Assembly (NCBI GenBank): GCA_004764695.1
Contig: SMSO01000031.1
Location: 3,023,048 to 3,087,047 of the forward strand
DNA from: Schizochytrium sp. TIO01
Lineage: Eukaryota; Sar; Bigyra; Thraustochytrida; Thraustochytriidae
DNA length: 64,000 nucleotides
Direction: 5' to 3'
Numbering within the stretch: the stretch's first letter is position 1; every line of letters begins with the position of its first letter. The notes beneath the pieces are model-generated. The model saw only the letters and a program-made list of their open reading frames with translations. It had not been told where the DNA came from and searched no databases. Made by a program: the position numbers and the translations under genes. Of this stretch, positions 54,207-64,000 are shown in pieces.

Positions 54207-56465
54207 TTACAAGAACTTCTTGCCAGCCTTGGCATAATCCACAGCGATGGGAGCCGGGACAAACTGCTCGCCGTACTGATCAGCCATGCGGTTCATGTCA
54301 TCGACCCACTTCTGACCAAGGCGATCGAAAATCTTGATGGGGCCACCGCGAGGGATACCAATGCCAGCACCCATGATGGCAGCCATGTTGGCATCAAGAG
54401 GGGATGCGACAACTTCGTCTTGGATACAGTAGAGAGCCTCATTGATGAATGGGTAAGCCACGCGCTTCTGGATCTCCTCCTCAGTGAGGGTAGGGCCATC
54501 ACGCTTGAACTTGGCGACGATGCTCTGAGCTTCAGGGTTAATCTCGCGCTTGCCCTTCTTGCCACCAGCGGGGTACTTGTAGAATCCCTTGCCAGACTTA
54601 CGTCCAAGCATGCCTGCATCGACGAGAGCCTTCATGAGCTGGGGCTCACCTCCAGACATGCGAACTCCAAGATCAGCAGACATAGTTTCAGACACATGCA
54701 TGGCAACATCCATACCGACTTCATCGCAAAGGGTTACAGGTCCCACGGGGTTGCCAAACTTCTTCATGGCCTTATCGACCTCCTCGAAGCCAGCGCCCTC
54801 AGCAAGAAGTGCAGTGGTAGACGCAAGGCTTGTTGCAAGGCAGCGGTTTACGAAGAATCCGGCAACGTCCTTGCAGACCACAACGGTTTTACCCTGCTTC
54901 ATTCCAAAGTCAACGGCCTTGGCAATGATCTCCTTGGATGTTCCCTCGTGCGGGATGATCTCCAAGAGCGGCATGCTGGGCACTGGCGAGAAGTAGTGCA
55001 TGCCAAGAACGTTCTCGGGGCGCTTGGCACCCTTGGCGATTTCTGCGATAGGGATTGCGGAGGTGTTGGTAGCAATGATGGCGGTCTCGGGGAGCACGGT
55101 CTCAAGCTCTGCGATAACGCGGTGCTTGAGGTTAATCTCCTCTAGAACGGCCTCAATGGCAAGATCCACGGTCTTGAAGTGTACCTTCCAGTTACTGTCG
55201 TTGGTGAGGCCGACAATGCGGGACATGGCTGCGTCGCGCTCGTAGCCGGACATCTTACGCTTCTTGACGCGCTTCTCGAGCTCGCCCTGAATCTGGCCCA
55301 AGCCACGGCTGAGGCCCTTGTCGTTGACATCCTTGAGGACAACATCCATGCCTTTCATGGTGGTGACCTGTGCAATTCCGGCACCCATGAGTCCAGCTCC
55401 AATTACAGCGAGCTTCTTGACGGGCTCCGAGGGCTTTCCATACTTGTTCTGCTTGAGGGCAGTGCTGCCGAAGAAGATACCGCGAAGGTTCTCAGAGACC
55501 TCAGTCTGTGTAAGCTCTCCGAAGGCTTTGGACTCAGCCTCAAAGCCAGCCTTGGGTCCGTTGTCAGCGCCAGCTCTCACAACGTCAAGAATCTTCGGAA
55601 TCGCAGGGTAGAGTCCTCCGGACTGTTTGAGCGCCTGCTTGCTGGCCTGGTCAAAGAGCACCATGCGTCCGAGCGGGTTATCCTCAAGGATGCGTCCAAC
55701 AAGGTTCTTCTTCTTGCGTTTCGGCTTGAGCGATCCCTCGGCAATCTCCTTGGCCGCTGCAATGGCTGCTGACCTGAGCGCAAAAGGGTCGACGACCTCG
55801 TCTACAAGCCCCAAGCGCTTGGCCTTGTCAGGCTTGGCAGGTGCACCTGTGAGAATCATCGGGAGGGCATTTTGGATTCCAACTAGCTGAGGAAGACGCT
55901 GGGTTCCGCCAGCTCCAGGGAGAAGTCCAAGTTGCACTTCGGGGAGACCCAGCGAAGTCTTTTTGTTCGATGTGGCGATGCGGTACGTGCAAGCCATAGC
56001 AACCTCGAGGCCACCGCCAAGACAGCTTCCATTGATGGCAGCCACGATGGGCTTCTTGCTAGATGCGAGGCGGTCGCACATGGCCTGGCCCATCTTGGAA
56101 GCGGCCTCAGCGTCAGCTGCAGACTTGATGGCATCGAGTTCCTTGATGTCGGCACCGGCGATAAAGTTGTCCTTTTTGCCGGAGATGAGAACAGCAGCCT
56201 TGATGGAGGAGTCCTGCTCGAGAGTGTCGAGAAGGTCGGAGAACTCAGATTGCATTTTGGTGCTGATTGTGTTCACCTTGGCGTCGGGGTCGTCGAGTGT
56301 CACAACTGCAACGCCGTCAACCTTCTCGAGGGAGAAACGGCCTCCGGTGGCAGCTGCGGACAACATCGCTACACGCTGCTTGGCAAGGCCAAGAGGTGCA
56401 GATGCCGGGTTGACGGCCTTCGCCGAGGCACCGGCCTTACGCGCCGTCATCTTCATAGCGAGCAT
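54207..56465 (-). CDS. HADHA: Mitochondrial trifunctional enzyme subunit alpha (enoyl-CoA hydratase / 3-hydroxyacyl-CoA dehydrogenase)
   Basis: 752 aa from ATG 56465, close to the usual 760. A basic presequence (MLAMKMTARKAGASAKAV) is followed by a crotonase domain (about 45-230) with GADIKELD, GSCLGGGLEVAMAC and GLPEVQLGLLPGAGGTQRLP. The NAD-binding dehydrogenase domain starts near residue 350 (LAVIGAGLMGAGIAQ) and has the catalytic MHYFSPVPSMPLLEI (His about 487) and NPVGPVTLCDEVGMD. The enzyme carries out the hydration and oxidation steps of long-chain fatty-acid beta-oxidation together with the thiolase subunit beta, which is not in this window. Codons are strongly G/C-ending. A TTCTTAG 25 bases upstream of the ATG could be the acceptor of a 5'-untranslated intron. 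Confidence 0.96.
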   Translation of the reverse strand: MLAMKMTARKAGASAKAVNPASAPLGLAKQRVAMLSAAATGGRFSLEKVDGVAVVTLDDPDAKVNTISTKMQSEFSDLLDTLEQDSSIKAAVLISGKKDNFIAGADIKELDAIKSAADAEAASKMGQAMCDRLASSKKPIVAAINGSCLGGGLEVAMACTYRIATSNKKTSLGLPEVQLGLLPGAGGTQRLPQLVGIQNALPMILTGAPAKPDKAKRLGLVDEVVDPFALRSAAIAAAKEIAEGSLKPKRKKKNLVGRILEDNPLGRMVLFDQASKQALKQSGGLYPAIPKILDVVRAGADNGPKAGFEAESKAFGELTQTEVSENLRGIFFGSTALKQNKYGKPSEPVKKLAVIGAGLMGAGIAQVTTMKGMDVVLKDVNDKGLSRGLGQIQGELEKRVKKRKMSGYERDAAMSRIVGLTNDSNWKVHFKTVDLAIEAVLEEINLKHRVIAELETVLPETAIIATNTSAIPIAEIAKGAKRPENVLGMHYFSPVPSMPLLEIIPHEGTSKEIIAKAVDFGMKQGKTVVVCKDVAGFFVNRCLATSLASTTALLAEGAGFEEVDKAMKKFGNPVGPVTLCDEVGMDVAMHVSETMSADLGVRMSGGEPQLMKALVDAGMLGRKSGKGFYKYPAGGKKGKREINPEAQSIVAKFKRDGPTLTEEEIQKRVAYPFINEALYCIQDEVVASPLDANMAAIMGAGIGIPRGGPIKIFDRLGQKWVDDMNRMADQYGEQFVPAPIAVDYAKAGKKFL

Positions 56466-57150
56466 CTTGACGAACTGAGCGAGATCTAAGAATTAGAATC
56501 AACGAACTGTTGCTAATCCAGCAGCGTCGATTATCTTCGTTCGAACCCTCGTTCAAGTTATGCCGCAGGTTTAGGGTGTCTGGGTGCCAAGCCACGGCCG
56601 CGAGATGCGATTCGCGATGGCCTTCGACTACCTAGCCTGCCACGGCAGCGATTCGGAAATGCTGCAATGCGAGCGATGATGCTCTTCGAACAAGCAACAG
56701 ACACTTACTTACTTGGTCCTTGACGGTCCTTCAAAACTTTAGAACTACTTACTTACCCTCTAAACCCCAACTACAAAAAAGATAGTCACTCATCCATTCT
56801 ACTTTCGTTAGTAAGTAAGTAATGCCAGTACTTACCTACCTACCTACCTGCTAAGCATTACCTACCTAACTCTACCACATACAACACAAAGAAAGAAACA
56901 AAGAAAGAAAGAAATCTTTTGGTAAAAACCTCACGAAAGAAAACCCACGGAAAACCCCATCGAAGGAAGGGAAATGCATTTCTGCGGAGAGCAAGCACTG
57001 TTCGCAGCGAGGTTAGTCCTACAGCCCATCTACGCAGACGCCTCGCTCGTACCTACCTTCGCACAATCCAGCCAAAGCGACAGCGACACAGAGAGTCCTC
57101 GATTTCTCCCAAGAATGAATGAAGGCTCTTAGCAGCCCCTAAGGCTCTGC

Positions 57151-57213
57151 TACCTTCTTTCTTTCTCTCTCTCCCTCTCTTTCTTTCTCTCTCTCTCTTT
57201 CAATTCTCCTCTC
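57151..57213. repeat. Polypyrimidine CTTT/CT tract
   Basis: Over 60 bases of almost pure C/T with CTTT and CTCT units. Confidence 0.85.
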
Positions 57214-57494
57214 TTCGCTGAGGAGGAAGGGAGGTACTAAGCGAGCCTAGCTAGGCGCGTAATAGCCTCGAAGATGGCAGTAAGCAGGAGCGTAAAGAGG
57301 ATCCTCCCTTTTCAATCTCCCTTTGTTTCCACAAGAGCACTAAAAGTGAGCGCATGAAAGAGAGAGAGAAAGGTGTAATGGAGAGGCCGCCATTGCGTTT
57401 CTCTGGCGCCGCTAGCGAGCCCGTAGAGACTGCTACGCCGGCGGAGGCCTTTTCTGCGCGCAAGCAAAGAAGAAGAAGACAAATCTGCTTTGTT

Positions 57495-57550
57495 TATTGG
57501 TTGATGTATTGATTGATGTATTGATTGATTGATTGGTTGGTTGGTTGATT
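57495..57550. repeat. ATTG/TTGG/TTGA tetranucleotide repeat
   Basis: ATTG and TTGG units with two ATGT interruptions. Confidence 0.85.
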
Positions 57551-57660
57551 CACGATGGTTTCAAGGAAAAGGAAGAGAAATTGCAATTCTCTTCATTTCA
57601 TTCCATCATTTGATGGTACTGTGCATCGATGCGTCTATGAATCTATGTGTTTGCATGCCA

Positions 57661-57760
57661 TATACTAGTATATATAGATATAGATATATAAAAAGATATA
57701 TGTATATAGATAGATAATATAAAGATATATATAGATAGATAGAAATAGATATATATATAT
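57661..57760. repeat. TATA/GATA-rich array
   Basis: About 100 bases made of TA, GATA and AGAT units, imperfect. Confidence 0.85.
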
Positions 57761-58406
57761 GTTCGGTATGTTGGAATGTGTTTATTTACCGATGGGCAAA
57801 AAAGGTGCTGCTCCAGAGGGAGAAGCGATCGCGCAGGCTGGCTGTCTGTGGCGCAGCGAAGGCGGGCCCCTCGCTGCTCTCTCCTCGGCCTCCGCAGCGG
57901 CCTCAGGCGACGGAGAGGTCTGCGGAACTCGGCGACTTATTATTGGGCATCGACGATCTTCTTCTTCGATTCGTCCATCCTACTTCTTCAACAGTTCGCA
58001 ACGACGATCCTCTCGTCCTGGCCCACTCCTAGTGGCAGATAACGTTAACCGGTAGGACTCCGGATCCTCGCTCGAGGCCAACTTGGATCCTCGCTCGAGT
58101 TTGCTCGTTTCCGCTCCAGTCCACTCCAAAGAGTCCACGCACGCACGGCGGGGCTGCGAAGGAGGGCGTGGAGGAGACGGGATCAGGGAGGGAGGAGCCG
58201 CCGCAGAGGCAGCTGGCTGGCGCGGCTGGCGGCTCAGCTGCGCACGGCTGCGAAGAACCGCTGTCTCCGCAATGACGATGACGCTTCCGCAGTGTAAAGA
58301 GAGAAAGAGAGAACAGAGAGAGAAAGAACGCGAAGATTGCCACAAAAAGAACAGAGAGAAAAGGATCCATTGAAGAAAAAGGGAGAATCGTTGCTTCGTT
58401 ATTGTG

Positions 58407-58570
58407 TATGTATGTATGTATGTATGTATGTATGTATGTATGTATGTATGTATGTATGTATGTATGTATGTATGTATGTATGTATGTATGTATGTATGTA
58501 TGTATGTATGTATGTATGTATGTATGTATGTATGTATGTATGTATGTATGTATGTATGTATGTATGTATG
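58407..58570. repeat. Uninterrupted TATG array, 41 copies
   Basis: Forty-one perfect TATG units over 164 bases, the longest pure array in the window. It opens Tyr-Val-Cys-Met frames on the plus strand and His-Thr-Tyr-Ile frames on the minus strand, which are not genes. The lack of any interruption means it is young or kept homogeneous, and copy number in the assembly may be approximate. Confidence 0.97.
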
Positions 58571-58750
58571 GACGATAAGGAAAGAAAGGAGACGACGATC
58601 TTAAGGAGAATTGTAATCTGTGATCTGAAATCTGTGACCTGAGGCGGCAAATGCACGGGGCAAGCAACTTCGGCGAGCACACTTGAAGTTCTGCGAGTTC
58701 CTGTTCGTAGCTGCCTAGCTAAATTATGATCCGCAGAGCGCACAAAAGAC

Positions 58751-58864
58751 ATTTATTTATTTATTTATTCATTTATTTATTTATTTACATTCATTCATTC
58801 GTTCATTCGTTCATTCGTTCATTCGTTCATTCGTTCATTCATTCATTCATTCATTCATTCATTT
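58751..58864. repeat. Compound ATTT / ATTC / GTTC tetranucleotide array
   Basis: Blocks of ATTT, then alternating ATTC and GTTC, then pure ATTC over 114 bases, 180 bases downstream of the TATG array. Confidence 0.95.
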
Positions 58865-60395
58865 GGTCAGTTTTCCATGTGGAACTGTAATAGATATACA
58901 TATACGTACCGTGTAAAAGGATAAGAATGCAATGCGTGCGTGCGTTTCCTAAGGCTGAGAACCCGACCAGCACAGGGAAAGCCGAGAAGCAAGCAGCCTG
59001 ACGCAGGCTCTGCAGGCTCTGCGAAGAAGGTCTCGGCAGTCCTGGCGAGCGCCTCCCAGCTTGCTTGCTTTCTTCCCAGACTACTTGAGGTGGCGGAGCG
59101 CAGAGATCTCAAGGAATCCAAGGCCTTATGAAGAAGGGAAACAATTGATTCGAAGCACATCAATCATTGACTTCATGCTCAAAGGGAAGAAAGAAAGAGG
59201 GGGACACCTCTTTCACTTCCTGCTGGAGTGCTGTGGTTTAGAATATGTGAACGGGTAGGGACTCCGCGGGGCTGTTTACATGGATGGGTGTAAGGTTGAG
59301 GCGATTGCAATGCCAATCGTTGATTGCACTGATTCGATTGAAGTTGCGCTCTCGCGATCTTGGCCATACTTGTCTCTAGGTTTGTTGGTCCATATCGGGG
59401 TCGCGTGGATATAACTTTCCAACAGCTCGATAGTTGTTTACGGCGTGTCTCGGAGGGCTGCTCATTGTCGTTGGCGAATTTGCTTCCTTTGTTTTCAGTT
59501 TGGTATTGAAATGTTGTCATATTTATGATGATTGTGATTTACATACATGCATTTCTAGGTACCTATCTACCTAATAACCACGGTATCTTATCGTTAGACT
59601 CTTGTTGAAGATGGACCCGACAGGAATGTTGATTGGCTCGCGCCCATGCATGAATCACCTGCCCACATGCGCTCAAAATAACAACACGGACGCAAACGAG
59701 AGTGACGTCAAAGGGGCAGTACGGTCGCTGCGATGCTGAAGCACTAAGAGTTGGGTTTAATCTATAAAAATTGGAAAGCTTGTAATTCCTATGGTGACGA
59801 CGTAGGGCCAAGGCCCAATCGCGGGATTAAGAACTAATCCGCGACTCAAAGACAATATATAAATCCTGACCTTGAATAGGTAGCGCAAAAGGATGCCTCT
59901 GGCAGCGTGGGTATCACGATCAGCTATGTGTTTGTTTGCATTTGGAACATTGTAAGACCTTGGAGGTTCCTAGCTTGTCGTGGATGGTACGACATTCATT
60001 ACATAATTTTGGAGTGCACGCTGAAGATCACCCATCTAGCGTTTGAAATCCTCTTTTGACTTGGCGAATGACACCCTGGTGTACATAAAGAAAAGCACGG
60101 TCAGTGATGCATTGCTCACGGCCATTGGAACAAACCGCAGCCATAGATGCGCTCAACATCGTCATTTGCGCATATGCATTTGCCCTGAAGAAACGCCCGA
60201 AGGGCAGTTGCTGAGACGCCAAACTTCTGGTTGAAGTACTTTCCTGGCTTGTATTGGAGGTTTGCTTCAGTTGTAGCTTTTGGAGGTTGGTGGTTGCTTG
60301 ACCATGCCCTTTTCTACCTAACTAACATCCATTCTTAACAAAGACCTAAAGAACTATAAAATCTATTTACATGGAATATAAACTACTATTTGGAG

Positions 60396-61126
60396 TTATA
60401 CAAGGCCTAGCATTTTCTCCACTTCTGTAAGCTGCCTTAGCTCATTAATTTGGGCAGAAAATATTTTTTGCCGCTTCAATGTTAGCCTTGCTTGCAAGTT
60501 TTGATCTATTTGGGTAATTTCGTTCGAATTTTCATCTAAACTTATCCAACTAGCTGGATCACTAACGTCCGCAATGCAAATGTGTAATTTGAAATAAAGT
60601 CTTTGGAGCTGCAAAATCAGAAGAGCGATGACCAAAACAATGAATGATGCATTGAAAGAGAATATGTCTCTAGCATCACTTAAGTGAGTCGTCAAAATTT
60701 GTGGAATTACTGGGCGATTAGATTCATTAGGTACACCTTGCCGTCGTGGATCGGATTCTCCTGTGCAAACATGTTTTTCAGAGCTCCCTTGTCTATTTGA
60801 ATGGCGCCAAGAGCAAATGATACAATATAAGCAACTAGTAAACTAGATGACTGACCATGATTTATTATAAATACTATTCTAATTAAGTAAAGAAAAAGAA
60901 AAACACAACAGAAGATTTTTAGTTTTAGAACAAGTCGCTCTTTAAAATTAAAAAATAAAGAAATAAGATATTGGGGCGGAAAACAGATCATGCTATGAGA
61001 GGAAAGTGATGAGGAACTTTGATCGTTAAATAGATGCCACGCACTATCAACGAATACCAGTGGAAATAGTATAGTTCCCAACAAGTAATTGGCTTCGCGA
61101 GACTCGCATTTTCGGCGAAGAGCCAC
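60396..61126 (-). CDS. Putative small polytopic membrane protein, model incomplete
   Basis: A minus frame from about 61150 to 60707 has hydrophobic segments (NYLLGTILFPLVFVDSAW; CCVFLFLYLIRIVFII; LVAYIVSFALGAI) and ends NMFAQENPIHDGKV before a stop. A second frame (60695-60396) continues with DARDIFSFNASFIVLVIALL and a charged helical tail (KRQKIFSAQINELRQLTEVE). A 56-base GT...AAG intron placed after GGC-AAG-GT joins them in phase and contains two CTAAT strings. No ATG is visible at the 5' end, so an upstream exon or a pseudogene is possible. It lies on the same strand as, and about 100 bases after, the next gene. I do not recognise the family. Confidence 0.35.
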
Positions 61127-61255
61127 GGTGGCAGAATATGACAGTTCAAACAGAATTCACTAACATAAAACCAGTGTATAGGAAATGTCTCCACAGAAGA
61201 TACAAAAACAGAAAGCGAAGCAAAGTTACACTGCAAGAGAAGATATCCAATATCC

Positions 61256-64000
61256 TCAGTTCTGTGAGTTAAACTCGATAGTCTTCGAGACCCACACCAG
61301 AGCCCAAATCCATGGCGCATTCATGGCAAACGACGTAAACAACATAGCCCAACCCCATAGCTCCCATCGGCGGATGGCACTGCGTACAGCAAGACGAATA
61401 GCCTCCTGCATGGTATCACCCTTCTCTGTAACCCTCTCAGGATAAACGATGTCACCACGATCATCTACGCTGATTAGCACACTAAAGTTGCGCACGACGA
61501 CGTACCGCCAGAGAACACGAACGAGTGCGCGACTTCCCATGACACGAGAGATATTGAGGATGATGAAGACAGCCATTACAGAAATTCCTGCAAATAAGGT
61601 GGCATGTAACCAATACTCGCTCGAACAGGAAGCGTCAAACATAACCGAGCGCAATAAATCCGTATCCGGGCCTTCTGCCTGGCTTTGAATCTGATCCTTG
61701 CCACGAATTGATGCGCAGCCTTGGACATTTGTACAGTTGTAAATTGCGCTGGAGGACAGTGGGCCAAACACATAGTCAAAGTTAGGCCTCGACGTACGGT
61801 ACTGGAAATTCTCGCCGAGCTGAGTATCGATATAGGCCAGATTCAGACACTCTACAAGAGCAGCATTCTGGCTAACGGTAGAATAAAATCGTTTGTTCAA
61901 CTCATTGAAGCGGTCTACCTGAGCATTATATAAGACTGTGTCATCGAAGGATTGTTTGCTGCACTCTACATCCTTTCCAACGTTGATGTCGTCGGTGCGA
62001 GACTGAGCGAGAGCATCGCCGTCGGAGCAGGCAAACTGGAAAACAGCACTATATGCATTACGATAAAGCATTGTACCGTTTGCTTCCCCAGCTTCAATAC
62101 CACGCCAGTCAGTCGATGTGCACGAATCAACATATTCGTAGTAAAGTGGACTGTAAGCATACCAAAAACTGGAAAACACAACCGCTACTGCAGTCACAGA
62201 AAGTAGCGTGATTACAATAGGGTTGAGGATAAGTGCAGCCATTTTTTGCAACGGGGTTTGTTGAGGGCCCCAGCCTGCGCCATAATCCGACTTAATACGG
62301 GCATCACCCGGTGGTGTGGCCAATCCAGTTAGCGACCAGTACTTCTGGATGATTAAAAACGTTTGAAAGATGCGAAAGATAATGTCAAAGATCAAAATCA
62401 AGTCGCTCATTTCCTCAATGCCACCAGAAACTTGAGCAATAATGCTATCATCATAAGCATAAAAATCCCATTCGGAATGGTCTGTTAACTTTGCTAGGAC
62501 ATCAGATGACGAGATATTTGCCTCTATAGTCTCAGAGCTCACATCAGAGCTCGCATCTTCCACAGCATCAGCGCTTGACGATGAACTAAGGCTGCTCAGA
62601 CCATCAGAAAAAGATGTCATGAAAGCATCTCCGCTTTGACTGAAAGAATCAAGAGTAGCATTAAGGTCGACATTGACATCAGGAGGCTGGTAATCGTCCG
62701 TCCATCCAGCTTCCCAGCCGACTGAGTTCTGGCGAACTGTATCTTGCTCCGACTCAAGGCTGGCCCCTTCGGAAGACAAACCACCCGTCATGGAAGCAAA
62801 CATGCTGTCAAACCCATCTGTAACTGCAGAGGTTCCCATCACCCCCGAGAATGAATAGACAGTTGGGTCAAAGTCAGGTGCAGCAGAGTCTGATTCATCC
62901 GGAACAATTCCAACGCTACCAATTGCATCTGTGATGAGACCAAAATTATTGCGAAGGGTTGTGATGGTCTTATTGTACTCCACCATTTGTGCCTCAGCAG
63001 ATGCTTTGTAGCTGATTGCCTGGTTTTGAAGGTTCGTAAAAAAAGAGGTCGAGGACGTCGCCATCGACTCAAGCTTTTTAAAGATAGGTGTACCACTTGA
63101 GCAAGTGCCATCTGCAACCATACATTCCTTCAATTCATCAGTAAATCCCATAACATTATCAAAGCTGGCTGACATGTTGTGAACGCTTCCTGCCATCTTT
63201 TGTTGCGTATCTTGGATATCAAGAGTCTTATTTGCAAAGTACTCATCATCATAGCGACGTCGGCGCTCAAGCTGATAAGCAAGATCTTCAGCAGCCTTTT
63301 CGGATGTATCCCGGTATGCAGATGCGGCATTGAGAGAATTGATGGCAGATGCTTCACCAGCAATAATACCATCCATCAATTTGCATTCTTCTGCTGTAGA
63401 TGATGTACGAAAATTAGCGTTACTCAAGTCTATGTCGCCTGCGGTTTCCAGCTGATCAAGTCGAGTTTGAGTTATATTGTAGTATGCCTCTACAAAAGTG
63501 ATATTTCCTGCAAGCCAGTCAAGTTGGTTTTGGTTGAAGACTTTCCAGGTGTCCCGACGGATATTTTCCTGACGATAGGTTCGATTAAAGTCCTCTTCAC
63601 AAATGTCTGCGACATTACTCACATCTTGTGCGTACTGTCCACGAGCCTCAATCGAGGTGGCATATGCAAATGAATTAATGTCCGTCACAGTTTGCAGAGC
63701 AGGAACTGGAATAAAATTGCTCACAATCCAACGCGCCACGCCATACGATGTAAGCCACAACCAACAAACTGCAATGAGAGCAAGCCATACGCGTTGTGCA
63801 ATTTTCTTTTCTGCAAGTTGATGACCTGCTGCCATGCCCGCGCCGCGCACGCCGCCCCGTACCTTTGCAACTGCAAATTCACGTTTGGTTGCTGTGCTAG
63901 GCAATGTGCCTGCTTCAACAGTCTCAAGGTCATCCTCATTCGAGGAAGCTCCATCTTCTTCGAAAGCATACTCTGCAGGCTGATCGGGATCACGTTGTAA
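61256..64000 (-). CDS. Large five-span membrane protein (5' end outside window)
   Basis: The frame is open from the right edge to a stop at 61256 (914 codons); the start lies beyond 64000. After a short acidic N-terminal part come TM1 (about 63790-63725, VWLALIAVCWLWLTSYGV), a loop of about 440 residues with coiled-coil character, Asn-glycosylation sequons and a Ser-rich patch, TM2 (about 62403-62340), TM3 (62241-62155), a second loop of about 180 residues with at least seven Cys, TM4 (61616-61540) and TM5 (61370-61290), and a short tail. Two large, probably extracytoplasmic loops held by disulphides suggest a surface or endomembrane receptor/adhesion role. I cannot assign a family; tweety-, prominin- and DC-STAMP-like proteins share the five- or six-span plan but not obvious motifs. 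Confidence 0.82.
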   Translation of the reverse strand, partial: LQRDPDQPAEYAFEEDGASSNEDDLETVEAGTLPSTATKREFAVAKVRGGVRGAGMAAGHQLAEKKIAQRVWLALIAVCWLWLTSYGVARWIVSNFIPVPALQTVTDINSFAYATSIEARGQYAQDVSNVADICEEDFNRTYRQENIRRDTWKVFNQNQLDWLAGNITFVEAYYNITQTRLDQLETAGDIDLSNANFRTSSTAEECKLMDGIIAGEASAINSLNAASAYRDTSEKAAEDLAYQLERRRRYDDEYFANKTLDIQDTQQKMAGSVHNMSASFDNVMGFTDELKECMVADGTCSSGTPIFKKLESMATSSTSFFTNLQNQAISYKASAEAQMVEYNKTITTLRNNFGLITDAIGSVGIVPDESDSAAPDFDPTVYSFSGVMGTSAVTDGFDSMFASMTGGLSSEGASLESEQDTVRQNSVGWEAGWTDDYQPPDVNVDLNATLDSFSQSGDAFMTSFSDGLSSLSSSSSADAVEDASSDVSSETIEANISSSDVLAKLTDHSEWDFYAYDDSIIAQVSGGIEEMSDLILIFDIIFRIFQTFLIIQKYWSLTGLATPPGDARIKSDYGAGWGPQQTPLQKMAALILNPIVITLLSVTAVAVVFSSFWYAYSPLYYEYVDSCTSTDWRGIEAGEANGTMLYRNAYSAVFQFACSDGDALAQSRTDDINVGKDVECSKQSFDDTVLYNAQVDRFNELNKRFYSTVSQNAALVECLNLAYIDTQLGENFQYRTSRPNFDYVFGPLSSSAIYNCTNVQGCASIRGKDQIQSQAEGPDTDLLRSVMFDASCSSEYWLHATLFAGISVMAVFIILNISRVMGSRALVRVLWRYVVVRNFSVLISVDDRGDIVYPERVTEKGDTMQEAIRLAVRSAIRRWELWGWAMLFTSFAMNAPWIWALVWVSKTIEFNSQN

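Larger units (their letters stand above)
56466..60395. other. Gene-poor, repeat-dense region
   Basis: About 3.9 kb. The first several hundred bases hold the HADHA promoter. TACC/CTAC and GTAA-type tetramer patches lie at about 56805-56870, a GAAA-rich patch at about 56888-56911, and larger arrays are listed separately. G/C-rich blocks at 57.8-58.3 kb and near 59.0 kb have chance-type frames. No gene is recognised. Confidence 0.5.

Noticed and set aside
54420..56489. Plus-strand frames of 135-241 codons opposite HADHA
   Set aside because: They are antisense shadows of a strongly G/C-biased gene with a complete, conserved product on the minus strand.
58029..58682. 217-codon minus frame and several plus frames across the TATG array
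   Set aside because: The frames are only translations of the tetranucleotide repeat (Tyr-Val-Cys-Met or His-Thr-Tyr-Ile) with no other coding support.
59179..59520. 113-codon minus frame with ATG start
   Set aside because: No motif, no coding-like composition bias, and it sits in a repeat-rich spacer with similar chance frames.

Overview
The window is nuclear DNA of a eukaryotic microbe. It carries a cytosolic ribosomal protein gene, a nucleolin-type protein, an SR-rich splicing-type factor, nuclear genes for mitochondrial enzymes, and axoneme-type genes. Most genes are single open frames. Where splicing is well supported, introns have GT/AG ends with a GTGAGT donor. I infer a flagellate protist, most likely a stramenopile of the labyrinthulomycete (thraustochytrid) kind. 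The grounds are the protein styles seen (a C-x14-C-x2-C-x6-H tail, FY/YG-type helical repeats, leucine-rich repeats followed by a MWWNPKNAK segment) and the compact, intron-poor genes. No search was run, so the lineage is a judgement rather than a measurement.

Left part (1-15 kb): a partial CAP-Gly/IQ/phosphatase/EF-hand gene runs off the left edge. After a 3.8 kb spacer come a small divergent gene, an N-myristoylation-type acidic protein, a Dpy-30-type protein, an RS-rich CID-type protein and a Cys-rich tail protein. Middle part (18-38 kb): mitochondrial Twinkle primase-helicase and pyruvate dehydrogenase E1 beta (two exons) are followed by a gene-poor stretch of about 7-8 kb full of tetranucleotide repeats. 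Then come a Tudor/LRR/bromodomain-like chromatin protein, whose frame is interrupted in this sequence, and a basic coiled-coil protein. Right part (39-64 kb): ribosomal protein eL27, an enkurin-domain protein with a start-proximal intron, a nucleolin-like protein with a 66-residue higher-order repeat, an ACSS3-type acyl-CoA synthetase, the mitochondrial trifunctional enzyme alpha subunit, a second repeat-rich stretch of about 4 kb, a tentative small membrane protein, and a large five-span membrane protein running off the right edge.

The genes do not form an operon or one pathway. Four encode likely mitochondrial proteins (Twinkle, PDH E1 beta, ACSS3, trifunctional alpha). At least two fit a flagellar axoneme (Dpy-30-type, enkurin). 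eL27, nucleolin-like, PDH E1 beta and trifunctional alpha use strongly G/C-ending codons, while their neighbours do not, which suggests high expression. I found no convincing tRNA, rRNA, snRNA, CRISPR array, virus or intact transposon. The most interesting single items are the CAP-Gly/phosphatase/seven-EF-hand fusion, the frame break in the bromodomain-like gene, the intron that leaves a two-codon first coding exon in the enkurin gene, and two stretches of coding-like but broken sequence.
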